Origin: an uncultured Kiloniellales bacterium
Lineage (GTDB): Bacteria; Pseudomonadota; Alphaproteobacteria; Kiloniellales; JAKSDN01
Assembly (NCBI GenBank): GCA_947259625.1
Contig: CAMYMY010000144.1
Coordinates: forward strand, 1-10,595
Reading direction: 5' to 3'
DNA length: 10,595 nt
Shown: one piece after another, positions 1 through 6,655 of the stretch
Layout: each line of letters starts with the position of its first letter
Position numbering within the stretch: position 1 is the stretch's first letter
Notes under the pieces: generated by a model
Told to the model about the DNA's origin: nothing
The model's database searches: none
The model's input: the letters and a program-made list of their open reading frames with translations, nothing else
Translations under genes and position numbers: made by a program

Positions 1-117
1 CGGCCCGAGCCCCGGCAGCATGCCGATGAAGGTGCCGACGAAGCAGCCGACGGCGACCATCAGGAGGTTGATCGGCGAGGCGGCGGTCGAAAGCCCGGTC
101 AGGATGCCGTCCAGCAT
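1..117 (-). CDS. tctA: TctA, large permease subunit of a tripartite tricarboxylate transporter (N-terminal fragment)
   Basis: Only the first 39 codons are present; the gene runs off the left edge of the window. The reading frame starts at the ATG at 117 and gives a hydrophobic N-terminus beginning MLDGILTGLSTA, followed by a membrane segment and the motif GTFIGMLPGLGP. This start and the glycine/proline-rich IGMLPGLGP stretch are typical of TctA, the roughly 500-residue, 12-helix permease that carries the substrate across the inner membrane with sodium or proton symport. The start lies 8 bases after the tctB stop, so the two are almost certainly in one transcript. An ATG at 125, overlapping the tctB stop, is in another frame and does not encode TctA. 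The family call is confident; the substrate cannot be read from this fragment. Confidence 0.85.
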   Translation of the reverse strand, partial: MLDGILTGLSTAASPINLLMVAVGCFVGTFIGMLPGLGP

Positions 118-125
118 GAACTCAT

Positions 126-581
126 TCAGCCTTTCAAGAACTCGGGCCAGGCCTCGATGAACACGCCCAGGAACTGGGTCATCAGGACCCAGAAGAAGAC
201 CACGATCGGGATCGAGGCGGCGAGGATCAGCCAGATCCGGCGTTCACCCAGGATGACGAAGCCGCCGATCAGGAACAGGCTGGTGGAGATCAGAAAGCCC
301 GCCGGCCGCACCGTCAGCCCGTAGGCGACCATCAGGGCGCAGAGCACGGCCGCCCGGCGCCACTGGAACCCGGCCGCCTCGACCCGCGCGCCCGTGCCGC
401 GCCGCACCAGCAGCGCCAGCGACAGCAGGACGCCCAGTACGCTCAGCGCCCAGGGCATCGAGCGCGCCGTGAAGGCCGCCTCCGCCTGAAACGGCAGCAG
501 CGGGATGTAGAGCGTGCGAACGCCGTAGAAGATCGAGAAGGCGAGCAGCAGGAGCGCGCCGATGCGGTCGCGGGTCAACAC
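126..581 (-). CDS. tctB: TctB, small membrane subunit of a tripartite tricarboxylate transporter
   Basis: A 151-residue hydrophobic protein with about four predicted membrane helices (near residues 5-27, 43-60, 77-110 and 116-140), matching the size and topology of TctB. TctB is the poorly conserved small inner-membrane subunit that works with TctA and the periplasmic receptor TctC. The assignment rests on topology and on its place between tctC and tctA, because TctB has few diagnostic residues. The start is a GTG at 581 with a GGAGG ribosome binding site at 591-595, 9 bases upstream. That GGAGG is complementary to CCTCC at 583-587, so the site could be masked in a small hairpin and tctB translated less than tctC. 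An upstream 13-bp stem separates it from tctC. Confidence 0.85.
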   Translation of the reverse strand: MLTRDRIGALLLLAFSIFYGVRTLYIPLLPFQAEAAFTARSMPWALSVLGVLLSLALLVRRGTGARVEAAGFQWRRAAVLCALMVAYGLTVRPAGFLISTSLFLIGGFVILGERRIWLILAASIPIVVFFWVLMTQFLGVFIEAWPEFLKG

Positions 582-606
582 GGGAGGGCACCTCCGGACG
601 GCTTGC

Positions 607-635
607 CGGGGCGGCGCCGATCCGGCGCCGCCCCG
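607..635 (-). other. Intercistronic stem-loop between tctC and tctB
   Basis: A perfect inverted repeat with 13-bp arms (607-619 and 623-635) around a 3-base ATC loop lies 18 bases after the tctC stop. No T-run follows on the minus strand, so it is not a standard intrinsic terminator. Stem-loops at this position, after the gene for an abundant periplasmic receptor, often protect the upstream message from 3' exonucleases or partly attenuate transcription. That role is inferred here. Confidence 0.6.
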
Positions 636-652
636 TCACGGAAACGGCGCGA

Positions 653-1633
653 TCAGAGGAAGCCGAGCTCCCGCATCAGATCGCCGATCTCCTTCTCCTG
701 CCCCTCGAGGAAGGACACGAACTTGTCGCCGGGGTTGAAGATGTCGACCCAGCCGTTGCGGGCCCGGACCGTCTCCCATTCCGGCGTCTTGTACATCTTC
801 TCGAGCGCGGCGATATAGGCCGCCTCCTTGGCCTCGGGCAGGCCCGGCGGGCCGAAGAATCCACGCCAGTTGACGAACTCGACGCCCTTGGCCCCCGCCT
901 CGGCGCAGGTCGCCACCTCGGGCGCGGCGTCGAGCCGAGCCTTGGAGGTGACGCAGAGGATCCGCACCTGGTCCTGCTTGGCCATGTCGATGGCCTCGCC
1001 GAAGCCGGTCGAGAGCGCCTTGATCTCGCCGGACAAGAGCCCCGCCATGGCCTTGCCGCCGGCGTCGTAGGGGACGTACTTGACCGCGGTCGGCTTGGCC
1101 CCGGCGCCCTTCATGATGAGCGCCGCCACGATGTGGTCCATGCCGCCGGCCACCGAGCCGCCGCCGATGGACACGTTCTTGGGGTCGGCCTTGTAGGCCG
1201 TGACCAGCTCGCCGAAGCTCTGGAGCGGCGAGTCCGTATTGACCACCAGCGCCGCATAGTCGCCGATGACGCCGGCGACGGGCGTCAGGTCGCGGAACGA
1301 CTGCGGGAAGACCTTCTGCAGCGAGCGGATCACGATCGGCGTCGAGTTGACCATCAGTGTGCCCTGCTGTTTCTTGGCCGTCTCGATCAAGTGGGCGATG
1401 GCCTTGCCCCCGCCGCCGCCGGACATGTTCTCGTAGGAGGCGGTGCCGACGATGCCCGCCTTGGTCAGCGCCTCGCCGGTGCCGCGCGCGGTGCCATCCC
1501 AGCCGCCGCCGGCGCCGCCGGGAATGAGAAAGTGAACGGACTCGATCTCGGCCGCGCTTGCCGGTGCGGCGAGCAAGCCGAGCGCGAGACCTGCGGCCAG
1601 AATGCCTCTCCGCGTCTTGTCAGAAGATTTCAT
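653..1633 (-). CDS. tctC: TctC, periplasmic solute-binding receptor (Bug family) of the tripartite tricarboxylate transporter
   Basis: A 326-residue protein of normal length for the TctC/Bug family. It begins with a Sec signal peptide: basic residues 1-9, a hydrophobic core at about 11-24, and a likely cleavage after ASA at residue 27. Residues 38-46 carry the family signature PGGAGGGWD, whose glycine loop and aspartate contact carboxylate ligands in known Bug structures. Later segments (GGGSVAGGMDH and the proline-rich FFGPPGLP) also fit. It should bind a di- or tricarboxylate in the periplasm and deliver it to TctA/TctB. The start at 1633 follows a good purine-rich ribosome binding site (AAGGGAGGAG). 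It lies 27 bases after the citryl-CoA lyase-like gene. The ligand is unknown; neighbouring enzymes suggest citrate or a related acid. Confidence 0.93.
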   Translation of the reverse strand: MKSSDKTRRGILAAGLALGLLAAPASAAEIESVHFLIPGGAGGGWDGTARGTGEALTKAGIVGTASYENMSGGGGGKAIAHLIETAKKQQGTLMVNSTPIVIRSLQKVFPQSFRDLTPVAGVIGDYAALVVNTDSPLQSFGELVTAYKADPKNVSIGGGSVAGGMDHIVAALIMKGAGAKPTAVKYVPYDAGGKAMAGLLSGEIKALSTGFGEAIDMAKQDQVRILCVTSKARLDAAPEVATCAEAGAKGVEFVNWRGFFGPPGLPEAKEAAYIAALEKMYKTPEWETVRARNGWVDIFNPGDKFVSFLEGQEKEIGDLMRELGFL

Positions 1634-1660
1634 CTTACTCCTCCCTTGTTCGGACCACCT

Positions 1661-2470
1661 TCACGTGATCGGATTCGGACCCTCGTAAGTCCACCGGTAT
1701 CGAGGCGGGGTCGGGCCCTTGTTCCGTCCGCCCTGCTGCATCTGCTCCCAGGCATGGGCGAGGACGCCCACCGACCGCGAGAGGCAGAACAACCCGCGCG
1801 CCAGCGGCGGCGGGAAACCGAGTTCAGCATAAACGACTGCGGTCGCACCATCTATATTCATCGGCACGGGCTTTTTCTTGCGGGCGTTCAGCGTCCGCTG
1901 GACGGCGCGGCCGATCGCCGCGAAGCGACCCGGGACGATCCCCTGGGCCGCCGCCTCGTCCACGAGACCGAGAAGGCGCGGGGCCCGGGGGTCGACCGGC
2001 TTATGAAAGCGATGGCCGAAACCCGGGACGAATGTCGTCCGCTCCGCCTGCCAGCGGTCGATCATCCCGGGCGCGGCCTCCGCGAGCGCGGCGCCGTCCT
2101 GCACGGCCTCGTCGATCCAGCCGTACAGCTCGACCGCCTGCTCGCCCGCGCCGCCATGCACGTCGTCGAGCATGTTGACGGCCGAGGCCATGGCGCCGTT
2201 GAGCCCGAGCCCGCATGTCACCGCCATCCGCGCCGCGGCGATGGACGGCGCCTGCGGTCCGTGATCGACGGCTGCCACCAGCGCACACTCCAAGAGCCGC
2301 GCCTGGCCCTCGCTCGGCAGGTCGCCCCGGGTCATCAACCAAATCATCCGCGGAAAGGAGACGGTCCCGATCAACTCCTCGATCGGATGACCGCGGAGCC
2401 GGACTTGACCGGGCGCCATGTCGATGATCGAGGTGCGCCACCAGTCCTTGACGTCCTGTCCGTCGCTCAT
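1661..2470 (-). CDS. Citrate synthase-family protein, probable citryl-CoA lyase
   Basis: A 269-residue protein of the citrate synthase superfamily, far shorter than true citrate synthases (about 430) and close in size to stand-alone citryl-CoA lyases, which split citryl-CoA into acetyl-CoA and oxaloacetate. All three catalytic positions of the fold are visible: His105 in HGGAGE, His153 in GFGHR, and Asp207 in NIDGAT. The C-terminal segment at about 228-243 (FCLSRSVGVLAHAWEQ) matches the conserved arginine/AHxxEQ region. The start ATG at 2470 overlaps the stop of the CoA-transferase gene (ATGA), so translation is probably coupled and the two enzymes probably act in sequence. A related substrate such as methylcitryl-CoA or a citramalyl-type thioester is possible. 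The family call is strong; the exact reaction is inferred. Confidence 0.8.
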   Translation of the reverse strand: MSDGQDVKDWWRTSIIDMAPGQVRLRGHPIEELIGTVSFPRMIWLMTRGDLPSEGQARLLECALVAAVDHGPQAPSIAAARMAVTCGLGLNGAMASAVNMLDDVHGGAGEQAVELYGWIDEAVQDGAALAEAAPGMIDRWQAERTTFVPGFGHRFHKPVDPRAPRLLGLVDEAAAQGIVPGRFAAIGRAVQRTLNARKKKPVPMNIDGATAVVYAELGFPPPLARGLFCLSRSVGVLAHAWEQMQQGGRNKGPTPPRYRWTYEGPNPIT

Positions 2471-3663
2471 ATGGCGCCCTCCTTTTTTAAGCGGGCGAGC
2501 TCCGCAGGCGTCACGCCGATCTCGCCGTAGACCTCCGCGTTATGCTCGCCCAGACGCGGCGGCGGAGACCCGACGCCGGGCGGCACGCCATCGATCTTGA
2601 CCCCGGTGCGCACGACCCGGATCCCGCGCTCCGCGCCCGGCACGTCGTCGAATTCGGCGATCAGGCCGCGATCGGCGATCTGGGGATGGTCGAGAATGTC
2701 GGGGACCTCGAAGACCGCGCCCGACGGCACGCCCAGACGGTTCAGCTCTCTCGCCCAGTCCCGCGCGGACCGCGCCGTTAGCGACTTCTCGAGCTCGGCC
2801 TTCAGAGACAGGCGGTTCGCCTTGCGATCCTCGCGGGTCGCGTAGTCGGGATCGGCCAGGAGGTCCTCCCGCCCGATGTGGCGGCACAAGACCTCCCACT
2901 GCTCCTGCTTGTTGGCCGCGATGTTGAGGAGGCCGTCCTCGGCCCGAAACGCGCCGGAGGGCGCGGAGGTGACGTTCTCGTTGCCGTTGGGCGCCGGCCG
3001 GACGCCGGCGATCAGCCAGTTCGACACGGCCCAGCCCATGGTCGCAAGGGTCGCCTCCAGCATCGAGACGTCGATGAAGGACCCGCCGGTCTTCTCCCGG
3101 CCCTGCAACGCGGCGGAGATCGCGAAGGCCGCGGTGAGCCCGCCGATGGTATCGCAGATCGGATAGCCGACCCGGTAGGGCACGGTCTCGGGCGCACCGG
3201 TGATCGACATGACGCCCGAGGCCCCCTGGATGATCTGGTCGTAGGCCGGAAGGTCCCGCCAGGGCCCGTCCTGCCCGAAGCCGGAGATCGCGCAGTAGAC
3301 CAGGCGGGAATTGACCTCCTTCAGCTTCGCCCAACCGACGCCGAGGCGATCCATCACGCCGGGCCGGAAATTCTCGACCAGGACGTCCGCCCCCGCCGCG
3401 AGGCGTTTCAACAGGTCCCTGCCCTTCCCGTGCTTGAGATTGACGGTGACCGAGCGCTTGCCCGCGTTCTGTGCCAGGAAGGAGACGCCCATGAGCTTCT
3501 CGTTCAGATCCCGGTCCGCGCCGAGCTGCCGGGCCAGGTCGCCGCGGCCCGGCAGCTCGACCTTGACCACGTCCGCGCCCAGATGGGCCAGCTGATGGCA
3601 GCAGAAGGGCCCCGCCAGGACATTGGTGAGGTCGAGAACGCGAACACCCGAAAGAGGAGACAT
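2467..3663 (-). CDS. Class III (CaiB/BaiF/Frc family) CoA-transferase
   Basis: A 398-residue protein, full length for the family. The N-terminus LSGVRVLDLTNVLAGPF and GADVVKVE at residues 30-37 are classic CaiB/BaiF features. VENFRPG is at 96-102, and Asp171 in PICDTIGG sits where the family's catalytic aspartate forms the acyl-enzyme anhydride. Such enzymes move CoA from a donor (for example succinyl-CoA or acetyl-CoA) to a carboxylic acid in the cytoplasm. It is the first gene of the minus-strand operon, followed with a 4-base overlap by the citryl-CoA lyase-like gene and then by tctCBA. It would therefore activate the imported acid to its CoA ester. The start at 3663 has AGGAAA about 5 bases upstream. 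Donor and acceptor cannot be read from sequence. Confidence 0.92.
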   Translation of the reverse strand: MSPLSGVRVLDLTNVLAGPFCCHQLAHLGADVVKVELPGRGDLARQLGADRDLNEKLMGVSFLAQNAGKRSVTVNLKHGKGRDLLKRLAAGADVLVENFRPGVMDRLGVGWAKLKEVNSRLVYCAISGFGQDGPWRDLPAYDQIIQGASGVMSITGAPETVPYRVGYPICDTIGGLTAAFAISAALQGREKTGGSFIDVSMLEATLATMGWAVSNWLIAGVRPAPNGNENVTSAPSGAFRAEDGLLNIAANKQEQWEVLCRHIGREDLLADPDYATREDRKANRLSLKAELEKSLTARSARDWARELNRLGVPSGAVFEVPDILDHPQIADRGLIAEFDDVPGAERGIRVVRTGVKIDGVPPGVGSPPPRLGEHNAEVYGEIGVTPAELARLKKEGAI

Positions 3664-3692
3664 TTGATTTCCTGCCGCTGTCGTGCCGCTGA

Positions 3693-3769
3693 ACAGAACG
3701 CAACTCCACCCTAGACAACGACCGTTCTGTCAGCAAGAATATCGTTCTATTATTCCGCCGGGGAGAACG
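3693..3769. promoter_or_regulatory. Divergent promoter/operator region with four AGAACG half-sites
   Basis: The hexamer AGAACG or its complement CGTTCT occurs four times in 75 bases: 3695-3700 (plus), 3723-3728 (minus), 3743-3748 (minus) and 3764-3769 (plus). Centres are 28, 20 and 21 bases apart, so the last three lie close to two helical turns apart. The first two extend to a perfect 8-bp inverted repeat (3693-3700 and 3723-3730). A candidate minus-strand promoter for the catabolic operon is TTGCTG (3731-3736), 17 bases, TAGGGT (3708-3713). A candidate iclR -10 is TATTAT (3748-3753), without a good -35. The half-sites overlap both promoters, as expected for an operator bound by the divergent IclR protein. 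The repeats are seen directly; the binding protein is inferred. Confidence 0.55.
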
Positions 3770-3772
3770 CCG

Positions 3773-4450
3773 GTGTCCGCACAACGTGTCGAGGCGGTCG
3801 AGCGCGCGCTGTCGATCCTCGAAGCCTTCGGCGAGCGCGCCGACCGCCTCTCGCTCGCGCAGCTCGCGGAGGAGACGGGGCTCTACAAGAGCACGATCCT
3901 GAGGCTCTCGGCGTCGCTTGAGCGCTACGGATATCTTAACCGCTCCGAAGACGGTCTCTATCGCCTGGGACCCAGCCTTTGGCGGCTCGGGTCGATCTAC
4001 CGGCGCAGCTTCGATCTGGGCGAACAGATCCGGCCGGAACTCCGTCGTCTCGTGGAGGAGACCGGAGAGACCGCGTCCTTCTATGTCCGGGAGGGCGACG
4101 AGCGCGTCTGCCTCTACCGCGAAAACTCGCCGCACGCGATCCGTCACCACCTGGACGAGGGCTCGCGCCTTCCGCTGGACCGCGGCGCCGCCGGCCAGGT
4201 CCTGAGGGCTTTCGGCGGCGGGGACGGCGAGACGTGCCGCGCAACCCGCCGCGTCGGTTTCTACATCTCGGTGGGCGAACGCAACCCCGATGTCTCCGCC
4301 GTAGCGGCCCCCGTCCTCGGCCCCTCGAAGGAGCTGCGCGGCGCCCTCGCGGTCTCGGGGCTCACGACGCGCTTCGACGCCGAGGGGCGCGAAGCCGCCC
4401 GCACCATCCTGGAAAAGGCTGCGACGCGGCTGTCGGTCCGCCTCGTTTAG
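3773..4450 (+). CDS. IclR-family transcriptional regulator
   Basis: A 225-residue regulator with an N-terminal winged helix-turn-helix (residues about 5-65; recognition region LAEETGLYKSTILRLSASLE) and a C-terminal IclR effector-binding domain from about 80 to the end. The GTG start at 3773 is preferred because GGGGAG lies 7 bases upstream (3760-3765) and the protein then begins at the usual IclR start just before the first helix. An upstream ATG at 3683 in the same frame would add 30 unusual residues and has no good ribosome binding site. It is divergent from the CoA-transferase/lyase/tct operon with 109 bases between starts, the usual layout for a local regulator that responds to the pathway substrate or product. 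At 225 residues it is slightly short for the family (about 250). Confidence 0.9.
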   Translation: MSAQRVEAVERALSILEAFGERADRLSLAQLAEETGLYKSTILRLSASLERYGYLNRSEDGLYRLGPSLWRLGSIYRRSFDLGEQIRPELRRLVEETGETASFYVREGDERVCLYRENSPHAIRHHLDEGSRLPLDRGAAGQVLRAFGGGDGETCRATRRVGFYISVGERNPDVSAVAAPVLGPSKELRGALAVSGLTTRFDAEGREAARTILEKAATRLSVRLV

Positions 4451-4512
4451 GCGAACAGGCCGCCCGCCATAGGCGAATTGCGGAATCGATAGATACACAC
4501 CCACATGGGGCT

Positions 4513-4549
4513 TTCACAATCGCACCATATATAGTAGAGTTAAGCGATT
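4513..4549 (+). promoter_or_regulatory. Candidate promoter/operator upstream of the ParA-like gene
   Basis: This AT-rich patch lies in the 201-base gap between iclR and the ParA-like gene. It holds TTCACA (4513-4518, five of six matches to the -35 consensus), a 16-base spacer and TAGAGT (4535-4540). A 6-bp inverted repeat AATCGC/GCGATT (4518-4523 and 4544-4549) brackets the spacer and -10. The rest of the gap shows no gene and no convincing terminator for iclR. Confidence 0.35.
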
Positions 4550-4651
4550 AGAGGGACATATCTTGTCGACTTCCGACCTTCGCGGCGTGCGAATTGTTGC
4601 GTGCCACGGGGTGGTGTGGTCGATTGGATGGGGGTTAGGGAGAGATAGACA

Positions 4652-5341
4652 ATGCAAGTGGTTACACTCGCCTCGCGCAAGGGCGGCTCGGGCAAGACGA
4701 CCCTGGCCGGACACTTGGCGGTGGAGGCAGAACGCCGTGGCGACGGACCGGTCGCCCTGGTCGATCTGGATCCCCAGGGCAGCCTGGCGGACTGGTGGAA
4801 CGCGCGGACGGCGGACACGCCGGTCTTCGCGCAGACCTCGGTGATCCGGCTGGCACAAGACCTGCGGCAGCTGCGCGAATCCGGCATCAAGCTTCTGGTG
4901 ATCGACACGCCGCCGGCGCTCAACGACTCGATTCGCGAGGTGGTCGGGTTGTCCGATCTCGTGGTCATCCCGGCACGGCCCAGTCCGCACGACCTGAGGT
5001 CGGTCGGCGCCACGGTCGAGCTGGTCGAGCATCTGGGCAAGCCGCTGATCTTCGTGATCAACAGCGCGACGCAGAAGGCGCGCATCACCGTCGAGACGGT
5101 CAGCCTGCTGTCCCAGCACGGCCCCCTGGCGCCGGCCATCGTCCATCACCGGGTCGATTTCGCATCGAGCATGATCGACGGCCGAAGCGTGATGGAACTG
5201 CCGGGCGCGGCCCGTGCGTCCGAGGAGGTCGCCAAGCTCTGGGACTATCTGCGTCGGCGCCTGAACGGCCCCGAGGCCCGCCCGGCCCCGCGCAAGATGC
5301 CCTCCGTCATCGCCCCTCGCGAAGCTCTCGCCGCGACCTGA
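4652..5341 (+). CDS. ParA/MinD-type ATPase (orphan ParA-like)
   Basis: A 229-residue P-loop ATPase of the ParA/MinD (SIMIBI) class. The deviant Walker A RKGGSGKTT is at residues 9-17, with signature lysine Lys10 and Lys15. A Walker A' aspartate lies in LVDLDPQGS (36-44), and Walker B LLVIDTPP is at 81-88. Such proteins dimerise on ATP, bind DNA or membrane nonspecifically and position cargo such as plasmids, chemoreceptor clusters or division proteins. No parB gene or parS-like repeat lies beside it, so it is not an obvious plasmid partition system. The start is supported by AGGGAGAG at 4637-4644, 7 bases upstream. The next gene, 38 bases downstream on the same strand, encodes a SPOR-domain membrane protein whose cytoplasmic tail is a possible partner. 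The C-terminal 25 residues are proline/arginine-rich and probably flexible. Confidence 0.88.
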   Translation: MQVVTLASRKGGSGKTTLAGHLAVEAERRGDGPVALVDLDPQGSLADWWNARTADTPVFAQTSVIRLAQDLRQLRESGIKLLVIDTPPALNDSIREVVGLSDLVVIPARPSPHDLRSVGATVELVEHLGKPLIFVINSATQKARITVETVSLLSQHGPLAPAIVHHRVDFASSMIDGRSVMELPGAARASEEVAKLWDYLRRRLNGPEARPAPRKMPSVIAPREALAAT

Positions 5342-5379
5342 TCCGACACGATCCCACGATCCCAAGAGGCCACCATCCC

Positions 5380-6642
5380 ATGAGCCAACGATCGGCAGCG
5401 GCCGCCTCGACCGGCCTGTTCGCCCGCAAGGGAACCGCAAGCCCCGACGGCAGGTCCAGTCCAGACGACACCGGGGGTCCGCCGGGTCTTGCCAAGACAG
5501 ACCGCGAAGACCACGCCGAGAACCGGAGCCTCGACAAGAAGTCCGAGCGCAAGACGCGCAGCGCGGCGGAGGCCGCGCCGGGCAGCCTGCATACGATCGA
5601 TTTCAGGCGCCCCCGTGCCGTCATCGAGTCGTCCGAGCAATCCGACGAGACGGTCGGGCTCCGGAACGGCGCCGGGACCCTCGCGGGCGAGGGGCCGCAG
5701 AACAATGGGCTCACCGTCGTCGCGGCGCGGCCGCGTGGCCCGGTCTTTTCTCACGGAGCGTTGCTGGCCTTGCTTGCAATCGTCTGTTTCGGCGCCGGCC
5801 TCTGGTATGCTCTGTCCTACGAGAGTACCGGCGGCCCGGCTGTGCGGAGCGAGCCCCCTGTCGTCGGCTCGGAGCAGGCCGGCCCGGACGACGACTCGGA
5901 TCGCCTGCCCGTCGAACAGAACGATGCAGCGGCAACGCCGGCCCCGCAATCGGCGAACAGCGGTGAAGCGGGGAAAGCCGTATCGACGACCGAAGGAGGG
6001 ACCCCGCAACCCGGCTTCGACCTGATCCGCATCGAACCCAACGGCGAGGCGGTCATTGCGGGCCGCGCGGCACCCAACACCGAGCTGATCCTGCTCGACA
6101 ACGGCCAGCCGATCGGCAAGGTGACGGCCGATTGGGCCGGCGAGTGGGCGTTCATACCCGATTCGCCGCTCGGCCCGGGCGATCACGAATTCGGCTTGGT
6201 TATCGTAACGCCGCACGGCACGGTCGCGGTTCCCGGTCTCGGCCGGCCGGACAAGGGTGCCTCGCTGGTCCCGTCCGCAGTGCCCGCAGTGAAAGAAGGG
6301 CTCGAGGCGGAGCCGACGGTCGAGACCGCCGCCTTGGCCAATCAACCGCTGTCCGCGGCGCTCGCCGCGCTCAAGGGCACGCCCGGCGGGGACCGGTCCT
6401 ACGTGATCCAGCTGTCTTCCACCACCAGCCGTCACGGTGCCGAGCAGGAATGGCTCAAGCTAAAACGGACCTTTCCCGGACTGCTCGGTGACAGGGAGCT
6501 GAACGTGCACCAGGCGGTGCTCAAGCGGGGCGGCACCCGCTATCGGGTGCGCACCGGCGGTTTCGCCGAAAAGGCCTCCGCCCGCGCTCTCTGTTCGGAG
6601 TTCCGTGCCAGGCGGCAGGACTGCCTGGTGATCGAACGCTGA
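5380..6642 (+). CDS. Single-pass membrane protein with Ig-like and SPOR domains
   Basis: A 420-residue protein with four parts. Residues 1-123 are a charged, low-complexity cytoplasmic tail. One membrane helix lies at about 124-147. A Ser/Pro/Glu-rich linker leads to an Ig-like beta domain at about 213-275 (PNGEAVIAGRAAPNTELILL and a GEW motif), a type also found in alphaproteobacterial LysM proteins. A C-terminal SPOR domain follows at about 339-419 (SYVIQLSS, RYRVRTGGF). SPOR domains bind denuded glycan strands at the division septum, so it probably localises to the septum or pole, as FtsN does. The ATG at 5380 is chosen because AAGAGG (5364-5369) lies 10 bases upstream and it clears the ParA-like gene. 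Much longer in-frame extensions would overlap that gene. It is probably co-transcribed with the ParA-like gene and converges on mipZ, 13 bases away. The exact role is unknown. Confidence 0.85.
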   Translation: MSQRSAAAASTGLFARKGTASPDGRSSPDDTGGPPGLAKTDREDHAENRSLDKKSERKTRSAAEAAPGSLHTIDFRRPRAVIESSEQSDETVGLRNGAGTLAGEGPQNNGLTVVAARPRGPVFSHGALLALLAIVCFGAGLWYALSYESTGGPAVRSEPPVVGSEQAGPDDDSDRLPVEQNDAAATPAPQSANSGEAGKAVSTTEGGTPQPGFDLIRIEPNGEAVIAGRAAPNTELILLDNGQPIGKVTADWAGEWAFIPDSPLGPGDHEFGLVIVTPHGTVAVPGLGRPDKGASLVPSAVPAVKEGLEAEPTVETAALANQPLSAALAALKGTPGGDRSYVIQLSSTTSRHGAEQEWLKLKRTFPGLLGDRELNVHQAVLKRGGTRYRVRTGGFAEKASARALCSEFRARRQDCLVIER

Positions 6643-6655
6643 CCGGAGTCGGGTG

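Noticed and set aside
1133..2530. 465-codon plus-strand frame
   Set aside because: Antisense shadow of tctC and the citryl-CoA lyase-like gene; its composition is dominated by R, H, D and A.
3683..3772. 30-codon N-terminal extension of the IclR protein from the ATG at 3683
   Set aside because: It has no good ribosome binding site, covers the promoter half-sites and adds non-family residues. The GTG at 3773 has GGGGAG at ideal spacing.
2540..4504. 654-codon minus-strand frame across the CoA-transferase and iclR
   Set aside because: It is an arginine-rich shadow of two well-supported genes in other frames or strands; long open shadows are common at this GC content.
4652..5341. Plasmid-type parABS partition locus
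   Set aside because: There is no ParB gene and no repeated parS-like palindrome beside the ATPase; the neighbour is a SPOR membrane protein.
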